Below, in pieces: positions 15,857 through 23,958 of a stretch of DNA of 50,221 nucleotides; positions within the stretch are counted from its first letter, which is position 1, and each line of letters begins with the position of its first letter. This DNA is from Lachnospiraceae bacterium (lineage in GTDB: Bacteria > Bacillota > Clostridia > Lachnospirales > Lachnospiraceae), in assembly GCA_030523275.1 (NCBI GenBank), contig JAUNIX010000022.1, positions 1 through 50,221 of the forward strand, in the 5' to 3' direction. The notes beneath the pieces are model-generated. The model was not told where the DNA came from. It saw nothing but the letters and a program-made list of their open reading frames with translations, and did no database searches. The position numbers and the translations under genes were made by a program.

Positions 15857-16522
15857 TTAATTGAAGAATTTATGAAAGTTCTGAAGATTTTCTTGTAACT
15901 TTTGAAAGAATAAACTTGCATGGTATCCGTCTGCAGACGCATGGGAAATCGTCAATGTAATCGGCAATGTATAAGCATCATTTTCCCTTGTATACTTTCC
16001 AAAAGTAATGATCGGAAACAAGGCCGGTTCTCCCACTGAATAAGTAGAACATCCACTATAATCAAGCCACGGAACACAACTGATACAAAAGAAATTTGCT
16101 GGTGTATCTGGGCGTGCTTTTATTCCTTTATTGTTTCCATAAATGTGGATCGTCTTTTCAAATTCTTGATAAAATTCCTCAAAATCAGAATGATATTCCA
16201 TCCAAATATCACTAAAGGTTTCATCATCCTGATGAAAAACTGTAAAGTTTGGATTTGATACCTCCCAAATTCCAGCCCCGCCTTCTTCTGGTATCATCAA
16301 GCGGAGAAAATCCAGTTGATTCACTGTTTTTGAAGCTGCATAAAGGAAACAGGCATAAAATTTCTTTTTTTTCGTTTTGGCATACCCAAGAACATCTGTG
16401 ACATCCACACGCGAGGTCAATGAATAACCACATTGCAATGTATTTCGATAATATTCAAAATGATGTTTACGTGGCCAAGTCTCCATATCTATTTTTTGAT
16501 AAGCAGGTAATTTTTGTTGCAT
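15857..16522 (-). CDS. Chloramphenicol acetyltransferase-like protein (CatA family)
   Basis: A 221-residue cytosolic protein of the size and layout of type A chloramphenicol acetyltransferases: WPRKHHFEYYRN near the start, the ISCVPWLDYSGC segment that corresponds to the substrate/Ser region, PIITFGKY, and then the catalytic block LTISHASADGYHASLF. In true CatA enzymes that block is HHAVCDGFH; here the catalytic second His and the Asp are kept but the first His is Ser. CoA-dependent acetyl transfer is plausible, but resistance to chloramphenicol cannot be claimed. The start was set at ATG 16522-16520, with GGAGG six bases upstream. It is flanked by an unknown exported protein and nfnB, with no mobile element nearby. 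Confidence 0.8.
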   Translation of the reverse strand: MQQKLPAYQKIDMETWPRKHHFEYYRNTLQCGYSLTSRVDVTDVLGYAKTKKKKFYACFLYAASKTVNQLDFLRLMIPEEGGAGIWEVSNPNFTVFHQDDETFSDIWMEYHSDFEEFYQEFEKTIHIYGNNKGIKARPDTPANFFCISCVPWLDYSGCSTYSVGEPALFPIITFGKYTRENDAYTLPITLTISHASADGYHASLFFQKLQENLQNFHKFFN

Positions 16523-16627
16523 AAAATCCTCCATTTTTCTAAAAATGCAAGCCAAGGTGAAGCAATCCGCGATAAAATTAGATAACCTGAGACGTTTTTG
16601 CTTTCCTTTTGTCTGCGCTTATATCAT

Positions 16628-16660
16628 AAAACAGGAATCCATCGAAAATGAATTCCTGTT
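16628..16660 (-). terminator. Terminator of the nfnA-nfnB unit
   Basis: A 9-bp stem, AACAGGAAT (16630-16638) against ATTCCTGTT (16652-16660), lies 26 bp past the nfnB stop. It is followed by a short T-run on the minus strand, so the terminator is of moderate strength. Confidence 0.6.
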
Positions 16661-16685
16661 CTATCATAACCTGTTTGTTAAGTTT

Positions 16686-18074
16686 TTATTTATTAGATAA
16701 GTATTCGTGGATACCTTTGGCAGCCGCTTTACCAGCACCCATTGCAAGGATAACTGTTGCTGCACCTGTTACAGCATCACCACCAGCAAATACTGCTGCT
16801 TTTGATGTCTGTCCATTTTCCTCATCTGCCACGATACATTTTCTTCGATTCACTTCCAAACCTTCTGTTGTAGAAGAAATCAATGGATTTGGAGAAGTTC
16901 CAAGTGACATGATAACAGTGTCAACTTCGATTTCATATTCAGAGCCTGGAATTTCAATCGGACGTCTTCTTCCAGATGCATCTGGTTCACCAAGTTCCAT
17001 CTTGATAATCTTCATACCACGAACCCATCCATCCTCATTGACAAGAATTTCTGTTGGATTCTGTAATAAATCAAAGATGATACCTTCTTCTTTTGCGTGA
17101 TGTACTTCTTCTGCTCTCGCTGGAAGTTCCGCTTCACTACGGCGATATACGACATGTACTTCTGCACCAAGACGAAGAGCGGTACGGGCTGCATCCATTG
17201 CTACATTACCACCACCGACAACAGCTACTTTTTTTCCGGCTGCAATTGGTGTTTCATAATTCGTATCATATGCATGCATCAAATTACTTCTTGTCAAATA
17301 CTCATTGGCAGAAAATACGCCGTTTGCTGTCTCACCTGGAATTCCCATAAACATTGGAAGTCCGGCACCAGAACCAATAAATACTGCCTCAAAATCTTCT
17401 TCTTCCATTAACTCGTCAATCGTGATTGATTTGCCAATGACGACGTTTGTCTCAAATTTAACGCCTAATTCTCTTACTTTTTCAATTTCTTTTTTTACAA
17501 CTTTTTCTTTTGGAAGACGGAATTCAGGAATACCATAAGCTAATACTCCGCCTAATTCATGAAGTGCTTCAAATACAGTTACTTCATAACCTAATTTTGC
17601 AAGATCACCAGCACAAGTAAGTCCAGATGGACCAGAACCAATTACCGCAACCTTTTTTCCATTTGTAGCATCTGCTTTTTTTGGTTTGATATCATTTTCT
17701 AAGGCATAATCAGCAACAAATCTCTCTAACTTACCGATTGAAATCGCATCACCTTTGATACCACGGATACATTGGCTTTCACACTGAGATTCCTGAGGAC
17801 ATACACGACCACAGATTGCTGGTAAAGCGGAAGACTCTCCAATTACCTCATAAGCACCTTCAATGTCATTTTCTTTTACTTTCGAAATAAATTCTGGAAT
17901 GTTGATGGAAACCGGACATCCCTGAATACATTTTGCATTCTTACAGTTTAAGCATCTTGCAGCTTCTGCCACTGCTTCTTCCTGATTATATCCATAACAT
18001 ACTTCTTCAAAGTTTGTTGCTCTTACTTTTGGTTCCTGTTCTCTAACTGGAACTCTTTCCATCATATTAGCCAT
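16686..18074 (-). CDS. gltA: NADPH-dependent glutamate synthase-like subunit, NfnB (ferredoxin:NADP+ transhydrogenase, large subunit)
   Basis: A 462-residue FAD/NADPH flavoprotein with two N-terminal [4Fe-4S] motifs (AARCLNCKNAKCIQGCPV and CGRVCPQESQCESQC), then the FAD loop VIGSGPSGLTCAGDLAKLG and the NADPH loop VVGGGNVAMDAARTALRLG. The C-terminal FAGGDAVTGAATVILAMGAG binds FAD. Alone, the family is called glutamate synthase small subunit. Directly coupled (TAATG) to the NfnA-type gene, it most likely forms the electron-bifurcating NfnAB complex, which exchanges electrons between NADH, reduced ferredoxin and NADP+. That role is inferred from gene order and family. A terminator follows. Confidence 0.92.
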   Translation of the reverse strand: MANMMERVPVREQEPKVRATNFEEVCYGYNQEEAVAEAARCLNCKNAKCIQGCPVSINIPEFISKVKENDIEGAYEVIGESSALPAICGRVCPQESQCESQCIRGIKGDAISIGKLERFVADYALENDIKPKKADATNGKKVAVIGSGPSGLTCAGDLAKLGYEVTVFEALHELGGVLAYGIPEFRLPKEKVVKKEIEKVRELGVKFETNVVIGKSITIDELMEEEDFEAVFIGSGAGLPMFMGIPGETANGVFSANEYLTRSNLMHAYDTNYETPIAAGKKVAVVGGGNVAMDAARTALRLGAEVHVVYRRSEAELPARAEEVHHAKEEGIIFDLLQNPTEILVNEDGWVRGMKIIKMELGEPDASGRRRPIEIPGSEYEIEVDTVIMSLGTSPNPLISSTTEGLEVNRRKCIVADEENGQTSKAAVFAGGDAVTGAATVILAMGAGKAAAKGIHEYLSNK

Positions 18075-18958
18075 TATTCGTCACCTCCGCACAGACCACA
18101 TCCACCGTGATGAGTGTCACCTTCCTGTAATTTCAATTGTGCACGACCTTCTTCACTCTTGTACATCTGCTGTCTCTTCATCGCTTCGTCGAAGTTAACC
18201 AAATGTCCATCAAACTCTGGTCCATCAACACAAGCAAATTTGATTTCATCACCTACATGAATGCGGCAGGCACCACACATACCAGTACCATCAACCATAA
18301 TCGGATTCATGCTGACAATTGTTGGGATATCTAATTTCTTTGTTGTCAAAGCTGCAAACTTCATCATGATCATAGGACCAATCGCAACACAAACATCATA
18401 TTTCTTTTCGGCTGCTAATTCTTCCATCTTACCAGTAACCATTCCAGCATAACCATAGGAGCCATCATCTGTACATGGATAATAATTTCCTGCAACTGCT
18501 TTCATCTCTTCTTCTAAAATTAATAAATCTTTTGTCTTTGCTCCGATGATAACGTCTACATCTATTCCATGTTCTTTCATCCATTTTACCTGTGGATAAA
18601 CAGGCGCTGCTCCAACACCACCACCAACAAATAAAATATTCTTTTTCTTTAGTTCTTCGATGTCTTCAGAAATTAATTCTGATGGACAACCTAGTGGTCC
18701 TGTGAAATCACGGAATGCATCGCCTTCTTTTAAGTCTACATATCTACTTGTAGAGGATCCAACTGGCTGGAACACGATCGTAATCGTTCCGGCTTCTCGA
18801 TCATAATCACAGATCGTCAGTGGAATTCTCTCTCCTTTTTCATCTAACTTTACAATGACAAACTGTCCCGGCTGACAACGTTTTGCAACACGAGGAGCTT
18901 CAACCACCATAAGATAACTGTTTGCAGATAATTTTTCTGCTTTTAAAATCTGGTACAT
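18074..18958 (-). CDS. nfnA: NfnA: sulfide dehydrogenase/DHODH-like FAD/NAD-binding subunit
   Basis: A 294-residue relative of PyrK. The FAD-binding segment is IPLTICDYDREAG near residue 50, the NAD loop is ILFVGGGVGAAPVYPQ, and the [2Fe-2S] region is VDGTGMCGACRIHVGDEIKF followed by ACVDGPEFDGH. A Cys/Gly/His-rich tail (HHGGCGLCGGDE) ends the protein; its function is unknown. It starts with a GGAGG site and has its own promoter; its stop overlaps the NfnB start. In known complexes this subunit takes NADH electrons and bifurcates via FAD toward ferredoxin and NfnB. Assignment to Nfn rather than sulfide dehydrogenase rests on the adjacent large subunit. Confidence 0.92.
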   Translation of the reverse strand: MYQILKAEKLSANSYLMVVEAPRVAKRCQPGQFVIVKLDEKGERIPLTICDYDREAGTITIVFQPVGSSTSRYVDLKEGDAFRDFTGPLGCPSELISEDIEELKKKNILFVGGGVGAAPVYPQVKWMKEHGIDVDVIIGAKTKDLLILEEEMKAVAGNYYPCTDDGSYGYAGMVTGKMEELAAEKKYDVCVAIGPMIMMKFAALTTKKLDIPTIVSMNPIMVDGTGMCGACRIHVGDEIKFACVDGPEFDGHLVNFDEAMKRQQMYKSEEGRAQLKLQEGDTHHGGCGLCGGDE

Positions 18959-18988
18959 CCTATTCCCTCCTAGTACTCTCTTTTACAT

Positions 18989-19017
18989 TTTATAATGCCT
19001 AGTGTTTTTTATTGTAA
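18989..19017 (-). promoter_or_regulatory. nfnA promoter candidate
   Basis: TTACAA (19017-19012), 17-bp spacer, TATAAA (18994-18989) on the minus strand, about 30 nt upstream of the nfnA ATG. Confidence 0.55.
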
Positions 19018-19128
19018 TCAATTATTCCTGTTCAAGCAATAGTAAATACTAAATTTATTCATATTTCTAGACTTTTCACATTTTCTTTTTCATAATATGA
19101 CGGTAAAAACTTTACTATATTTATTATG

Positions 19129-19164
19129 AAAAACAAGGAGCATATGACTATGATATGCTCCTTG
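19129..19164 (-). terminator. Terminator of the iron alcohol dehydrogenase gene
   Basis: A perfect 12-bp stem, CAAGGAGCATAT (19134-19145) against ATATGCTCCTTG (19153-19164), with a 7-nt loop and a T5 run on the minus strand, 28 bp past the stop. Confidence 0.9.
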
Positions 19165-19191
19165 CCTTCCCACAAATATTTCTATCTGTCT

Positions 19192-20409
19192 TTAAAAATC
19201 TACTTCTGTATCATAGTAGCAGCATTTCAAAAGTTTTTCCATCTCTTCCTGACTAGGCTGACGTGGATTAGATCCAGTACATGCATCTAAAATTGCATTT
19301 GCTGCGATATCTGGAAGTCTTTCTAAAAATACTTCTTCTGGTACAAATCCTGTTTCTGTTGGGTAGCTATCTGCACCATAATTCTTAATACAATGAGGAA
19401 TATTAAGATCATCATTCATACCACGAAGGTATTTGATCAATAAATCTACTTTCTCATCTAATGTTTCTCCACCTAACTGCATAAAATCAGCAATTTCGCC
19501 ATAACGAGCTTTTGCTGTTTCATCTTTCGCATTGAAGGCAATAACCTTAGGCAAATACATAGCATTTGCTGCACCATGAATAATATGTGCACCGTAATCC
19601 GCAAAAGCTGCACCTGTCTTATGAGCCATAGAATGAACGATACCTAATAATGCATTCGAAAATGCCATACCTGCTAAGCACTGTGCATTGTGCATAGCAT
19701 CTCTTTTTTCCATATCTCCGTTATAAGAGCCAACTAAGTCTCTCTGAATCATTTTGATTGCATGTAATGCTAATGGATCTGTATAATCGCAGTTTGCTGT
19801 AGAAACATAAGCTTCGATTGCATGTGTGATTGCATCCATACCAGTATGAGCAACTAACTTCTTCGGCATTGTCTCTGCTAATTCTGGATCTACGATTGCT
19901 ACGTCCGGTGTAATCTCGAAATCAGCGATTGGATATTTGATACCTTTTTCATAATCTGTGATAATAGAGAATGCGGTCACTTCTGTTGCTGTTCCTGATG
20001 TAGAGGAAATTGCACAGAACTGTGCTTTCTGTCTTAATGCCGGAATACCAAATACTTCGCACATCTGTTCAAATGTGATATCTGGATATTCGTATTTGAT
20101 CCACATTGCTTTTGCGGCATCAATTGGAGAGCCACCGCCCATTGCTATGATCCAGTCTGGTTCGAATTCCTGCATAACGGCCGCACCCTTCATAACTGTT
20201 TCTACTGATGGGTCTGGTTCAATTCCTTCAAATAATTTAACTTCCATGCCAGCTTCTTCTAAGTAGCTAACTGCTCGATCTAAGAAACCGAAACGCTTCA
20301 TAGAACCGCCGCCGACACATACGATTGCTTTCTTTCCTTTGAAATCTTTTAATGCTTCTAAAGCACCTTTTCCGTGATATAAATCACGAGGTAGTGTAAA
20401 TCTTGCCAT
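19192..20409 (-). CDS. Iron-containing alcohol dehydrogenase
   Basis: A 405-residue NAD(P)-dependent dehydrogenase of the group III (Fe-dependent) family, reducing aldehydes to alcohols in fermentation or the reverse. It has the nucleotide-binding GGGSMKRFG and MGGGSPIDAAKAM loops and the metal site in HTGMDAITHAIEAYVS and IVHSMAHKTGAAFADYGAH, which supply the Asp and His ligands. It resembles the alcohol dehydrogenase half of AdhE and butanol dehydrogenases; the substrate cannot be told. The start was set at ATG 20409-20407, eight bases after GGAGG; an ATG 27 bases earlier lies upstream of that site. It is a single-gene unit with its own promoter, a half-matching Rex-like site and a strong terminator. 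Confidence 0.93.
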   Translation of the reverse strand: MARFTLPRDLYHGKGALEALKDFKGKKAIVCVGGGSMKRFGFLDRAVSYLEEAGMEVKLFEGIEPDPSVETVMKGAAVMQEFEPDWIIAMGGGSPIDAAKAMWIKYEYPDITFEQMCEVFGIPALRQKAQFCAISSTSGTATEVTAFSIITDYEKGIKYPIADFEITPDVAIVDPELAETMPKKLVAHTGMDAITHAIEAYVSTANCDYTDPLALHAIKMIQRDLVGSYNGDMEKRDAMHNAQCLAGMAFSNALLGIVHSMAHKTGAAFADYGAHIIHGAANAMYLPKVIAFNAKDETAKARYGEIADFMQLGGETLDEKVDLLIKYLRGMNDDLNIPHCIKNYGADSYPTETGFVPEEVFLERLPDIAANAILDACTGSNPRQPSQEEMEKLLKCCYYDTEVDF

Positions 20410-20447
20410 GTATGTAACCTCCTTTAAATTGTGCATATTGCACTAAA

Positions 20448-20497
20448 TTAATCACTTTTTAACAAGTACATTATATCACATTCTCACGAAGAAACAA
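20448..20497 (-). promoter_or_regulatory. Promoter with Rex-like site before the alcohol dehydrogenase
   Basis: TTGTTT (20497-20492), 16-bp spacer, TATAAT (20475-20470) on the minus strand; the -35 lies inside the 3' end of the MFS gene. At +5 to +22 is TTAATCA-CTTT-TTAACAA (20448-20465, plus strand). One half matches the Rex redox-repressor consensus TTAACAA exactly and the other half only 4 of 7 bases. The promoter is likely; Rex control is speculative. Confidence 0.6.
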
Positions 20498-21737
20498 TGC
20501 TTTTTCTGTCATTTAGGCAAAATTTCTTAAGACGCTTTTTCCTATAATAAATCAGTTGTACAAATCCGATAACAAGAACCGCACTCAAAGTAAAAAATAT
20601 AAAGGCTGGCACATAGGAACCATGAAAATGGTCAGCTAATATACCTGGTAAAGAAGAAAAAAGTATCCCACTTGCCGTGTATAATGTTTGAAATCTCTGA
20701 TTGCATGCATCAAATGTATCTTCATTTGTCCATTCAGATGCCCAAACAACCAGTCCAACTGTTGTCATGCCAAGTCCTGCACTATATAAAAGAATCGCAA
20801 ATAGCATATGATAAACATTACTTCCAGCAAAACAACTTAAAGTTAAACCACTGACAAGACATATTCCAAATATCCAATTACATCGTATCGTAGTTATCCT
20901 TTCCGTCATAAAACCATACAATGATTTGCTAAACATTATGACAATTCCTGACGCAGTAATAATAAGCGCAGCATCTTCTGATCGAATACCTTCTGACACC
21001 ATAAAAATAGCCAAATGGGAATATGCCACACTTGTCATTCCTCCTAACAGCAGCATTACTGGAACCAATAGAATCCAATCTCTTTTATTAATAAAACTAA
21101 TTTTCTTTGGAAATATTTCGTCTACATTATCTACATCAGTCCTATAGAATTCTATCAAATTGTTTTCTCTCGGTTTGTTCCTAACAAGACAGAAACATCC
21201 AGTTGTCATAATTAAAATAATAACCCCTTCTAATAGAAAGGCAGATTTGAGACTGTAATCTTCAATTATTTTTGTGAGAAAAGACGGTATACCCAATGTT
21301 GATAAACCAGTAACGGAAGCACAAAGACCAACCGATTTAGAAGAATGCGAACCAAACCACTGTTCCAAAACCATCGCAATTGGAACCATTGTACCAACAC
21401 CATATCCAAATCCAACAAAAACCGCAGAAATACAATAGGCAAAAAAAGTTTTTGACAAACCAAATCCAAAAAATCCCATAGCGGTACTTAAACCTGCAAC
21501 AACCATACCTAGCCTCAGACTACACTTTCGATAATATATTCCTGACAATGACATAAATACGAATCCTGTTAGTGACCGAATAGTCGTAATCATCGAAGTT
21601 TGGGTATTTGTAAAATGATTGATTTTTAATATATATGGCAAATAAATTGTAAATGCATTTGTGGTCAATCCACTTGTGCAAAAGAAGAGTAACGCACAAC
21701 CGAAACAAACAAACCATCCATAATATATTTTTTTCAT
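20484..21737 (-). CDS. MFS transporter
   Basis: A 417-residue, 12-helix major facilitator. It starts MKKIYYGWFVCFGCALLFF, and GWFV at the N-terminus is common in the oxalate/formate antiporter and monocarboxylate-type MFS groups. The helix 4-5 region shows GFGYGVGTMVPIAMVLEQWFG (split by a loop), followed by KSVGLCASVTGLSTLGIPS; a basic cytoplasmic loop near residues 185-215 divides the halves. No ligand can be read from the sequence. It lies 6 bp after the methyltransferase gene, so the two are one unit, divergent from the MocR-type regulator at 22491. That layout suggests the regulator's ligand is related to the transported or methylated compound. Confidence 0.88.
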   Translation of the reverse strand: MKKIYYGWFVCFGCALLFFCTSGLTTNAFTIYLPYILKINHFTNTQTSMITTIRSLTGFVFMSLSGIYYRKCSLRLGMVVAGLSTAMGFFGFGLSKTFFAYCISAVFVGFGYGVGTMVPIAMVLEQWFGSHSSKSVGLCASVTGLSTLGIPSFLTKIIEDYSLKSAFLLEGVIILIMTTGCFCLVRNKPRENNLIEFYRTDVDNVDEIFPKKISFINKRDWILLVPVMLLLGGMTSVAYSHLAIFMVSEGIRSEDAALIITASGIVIMFSKSLYGFMTERITTIRCNWIFGICLVSGLTLSCFAGSNVYHMLFAILLYSAGLGMTTVGLVVWASEWTNEDTFDACNQRFQTLYTASGILFSSLPGILADHFHGSYVPAFIFFTLSAVLVIGFVQLIYYRKKRLKKFCLNDRKSIVSS

Positions 21738-21743
21738 TCTATT

Positions 21744-22364
21744 CTACTCCAAAATAAAATCTAATCGGACTAATTTTTTACCATTTGGCAGATGCTGTTC
21801 TTGAAAAAATATTTTTTGATATCCAATTTCCCCCATTTTCAATTCAAGTATATATTCATCCATTGGATGATGAACTTCATCTAAGCGGTCAAATGCATGT
21901 AAATAAGGAGAATCTGAAACAAAACTATCATCTACATTTATTTGAATAATACAGGAAACATATCTTGGTTCTATTTGCTTTATAGCATTTTGAAAACATT
22001 CATATCCAATATATTCAATCAATAAATTTGCAATTACGATATCCGCATGAGGGAGTTTCTCTGATTCATTCATTAAATCCAAACAAACACATTCTAACAT
22101 TCCATTTAAATGTGAGTAACGTTTTTTCACTTCATTCAGATATTTATCATTAATATCTACACCATATATTTTTGAAAATTTCTTTTTATCTACATGTTGA
22201 AGTCCATTTCCTCCTGCAATTCCTAATACCATTACTGTCTCACCTGAGTATCGATAAAATTGATTCTTCATCATATGATTTAACGATTGTAACTGCTGCA
22301 CAGAATCCAAGCTCATATGATTTTCATAGTCTGTCAAATCTATTTCTTTCCACGGATTTTTCAT
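21744..22364 (-). CDS. Class I SAM-dependent methyltransferase-like protein
   Basis: A 206-residue protein with a Rossmann-type methyltransferase core: motif I VMVLGIAGGNGLQHV, acidic end of strand 2 IYGVDINDKYL, motif II-like CVCLDLMNESEKLP, and motif post-II HADIVIANLLIEYIGYE. The SAM-binding glycine loop is intact. The acceptor is unknown; small size and the lack of an extra domain suggest a small-molecule substrate. ATG 22364-22362 with GAGGAG upstream was chosen over a longer in-frame reading that would run into the divergent promoter region. It is cotranscribed with the MFS transporter and faces the MocR-type regulator across a 126-bp spacer with nested palindromes. Confidence 0.8.
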   Translation of the reverse strand: MKNPWKEIDLTDYENHMSLDSVQQLQSLNHMMKNQFYRYSGETVMVLGIAGGNGLQHVDKKKFSKIYGVDINDKYLNEVKKRYSHLNGMLECVCLDLMNESEKLPHADIVIANLLIEYIGYECFQNAIKQIEPRYVSCIIQINVDDSFVSDSPYLHAFDRLDEVHHPMDEYILELKMGEIGYQKIFFQEQHLPNGKKLVRLDFILE

Positions 22365-22410
22365 TTTTTCTCCTCTCTTAAAATTATGATTACTTGTGAT
22401 TATACTAATA

Positions 22411-22460
22411 TAACATTGTCTAATCATCCAAACAATGTTAGAATTGTTTGGGTAACAATT
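22411..22460. promoter_or_regulatory. Divergent promoters with nested palindromes, MocR-type gene vs methyltransferase
   Basis: Plus strand: TTGTCT (22416-22421), 17-bp spacer, TAGAAT (22439-22444), a good promoter for the regulator. Minus strand: TTGTTT, 17-bp spacer and TATATT give a weaker divergent promoter. Three perfect inverted repeats overlap them: TAACATTGT/ACAATGTTA (22411-22419, 22432-22440), CCAAACAAT/ATTGTTTGG (22428-22436, 22443-22451) and AATTGTT/AACAATT (22442-22448, 22454-22460). They are candidate binding sites for the regulator. Confidence 0.65.
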
Positions 22461-22490
22461 TTACAAATTCATCTATCAGAGGTGTGCTAT

Positions 22491-23891
22491 ATGTCTATTA
22501 ATACTTTCGACAATTACCCATTAAGTTGGAAACCCGATAAAAGCAAATTATCAAGGCCCTATTACAAATCATTAGCAATTGATTTAGAACATCAAATCAT
22601 AACAGGAATCCTCCGTCCAGGGACAAAATTACCTCCACAACGAGAAATCGCCGACTATTTGGATTTAAATTATTCCAGCATAACGAAGGTATATAGTATT
22701 TGTCAAAAAAAAGGGCTTATCTATGGAATTATTGGGAAAGGAACTTTTGTTGCTGCTCATCCTGTAACAGATTCAACGCTCCTCGTCTCAGATTATACAG
22801 ATACATTTATCAATATGGGGGCATTAAATATTTTTAGTGAGTATAGTAGTTATGCAGAAAATGCCATTCAAGCAGTTATAAAACGGGGACAACTGCACAA
22901 ATTTCTTGAATATTCAAACTCAAATGGCTTACCACACCAACTGGCCGCTGGTGTACGCTGGATGGAACAACTTGGAATCCATACCGATATTCAACATACG
23001 GTCATTGTACCCGGATCACAGAATGCACTGACAATCATACTTCTTTCTTTATTTTCAAGTGGTGATAAAATTGCAACAGATACATATACCTATGCTAACT
23101 TTATAGAATTAGCAAAAATGCTACAAATTACGTTAGTTCCAATTGATAGTGATGAAAATGGCATGATACCAGAAGATCTTTATCGAAAATGTCAAAACAA
23201 TCAAATAAAGGGACTTTATCTAATGCCTTCTTCGACAAACCCAACTGGTAATTTAATTCCCGAACAAAGACGAACACAACTGGCAAAAATTATTCGCAAA
23301 GAGCATCTTCTTCTGATCGAAGATGATATCGCATCATGGCTTTGTTCTGCACAAGGTAATATCATACCGTCCATTCACGACTTAGTTCCTGAACATTGCG
23401 TTTATATCTGCAATATATCCAAAGTCCTTTGCACAGGTTTAAGAATTGCTTATCTGGTATTTCCAGACCAGTATCGAAAACAACTACTACATGGCATATA
23501 TAACATTAGTGTAAAATCATCCGGACTGGATGCAGAAATTATAACTGAACTCCTACTAAATGGTGACGCATTTCATTTAATAAAACAAAAATATAGAGCC
23601 TGTCAAAAAGCATCTGAACTATATGAAAAATTTTTCCCTCATGTTTATGAGCAAGAAGACAGACCGAATTTTTACAAATGGTTACCAATCTTTTCAAATA
23701 AGCCTTATGAAAAAATTGAACAGGATTTATTAGATAGGGGAATACGCATTTATCACTCTTCGCGTTTTTCCGTATTAAAAGAACAGGAAGTCAATTATCT
23801 TCGCGTATCAATCAGCTCTGCAGGAAGTATGGCAAATTTAAAAAAAGGATTGTCAATCTTACAAAAATACATATCAGAATTTAGTGATTGA
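22491..23891 (+). CDS. MocR/PdxR-type regulator (GntR winged helix fused to aminotransferase-like domain)
   Basis: A 466-residue cytosolic regulator. Residues about 22-90 are a GntR winged helix (LAIDLEHQIITGILRPGTKL, then PPQREIADYLDLNYSSITK); the rest is a fold-type I aminotransferase domain: VPGSQNALTIILLSLF, MPSSTNPTGN, IEDDIASW, and the PLP-lysine segment NISKVLCTGLRIAY with Lys near residue 311. Such proteins bind PLP and often an amino acid to control nearby genes. ATG 22491 was chosen because AGAGG precedes it and the promoter ends upstream; a longer reading would overlap the promoter. It is one of two plus-strand genes and is divergent from the methyltransferase/MFS pair, its probable target. 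The ligand is unknown. Confidence 0.9.
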   Translation: MSINTFDNYPLSWKPDKSKLSRPYYKSLAIDLEHQIITGILRPGTKLPPQREIADYLDLNYSSITKVYSICQKKGLIYGIIGKGTFVAAHPVTDSTLLVSDYTDTFINMGALNIFSEYSSYAENAIQAVIKRGQLHKFLEYSNSNGLPHQLAAGVRWMEQLGIHTDIQHTVIVPGSQNALTIILLSLFSSGDKIATDTYTYANFIELAKMLQITLVPIDSDENGMIPEDLYRKCQNNQIKGLYLMPSSTNPTGNLIPEQRRTQLAKIIRKEHLLLIEDDIASWLCSAQGNIIPSIHDLVPEHCVYICNISKVLCTGLRIAYLVFPDQYRKQLLHGIYNISVKSSGLDAEIITELLLNGDAFHLIKQKYRACQKASELYEKFFPHVYEQEDRPNFYKWLPIFSNKPYEKIEQDLLDRGIRIYHSSRFSVLKEQEVNYLRVSISSAGSMANLKKGLSILQKYISEFSD

Positions 23892-23915
23892 ATTTATATA
23901 TAATCGAGATGTTTT

Positions 23916-23953
23916 AAAAGCCCAGAAGCAAGACAACTTGCTCTGAGCTTTTT
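23916..23953 (+). terminator. Terminator of the MocR-type gene
   Basis: Interrupted stem AAAGC-CAGA-GCAAG (23917-23932) against CTTGC-TCTG-GCTTT (23937-23951), tetraloop ACAA, then a T5 run. It lies between convergent genes and could also end the MATE transcript on the minus strand. Confidence 0.75.
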
Positions 23954-23958
23954 CTCTT

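Noticed and set aside
15857..16522. Acquired chloramphenicol resistance gene
   Set aside because: No mobile element or compositional break nearby, and the HH motif is changed.
22317..22490. Long N-terminal reading of the MocR-type gene
   Set aside because: It would pass through the promoter and the divergent gene's start; ATG 22491 has a ribosome site and begins the GntR domain correctly.
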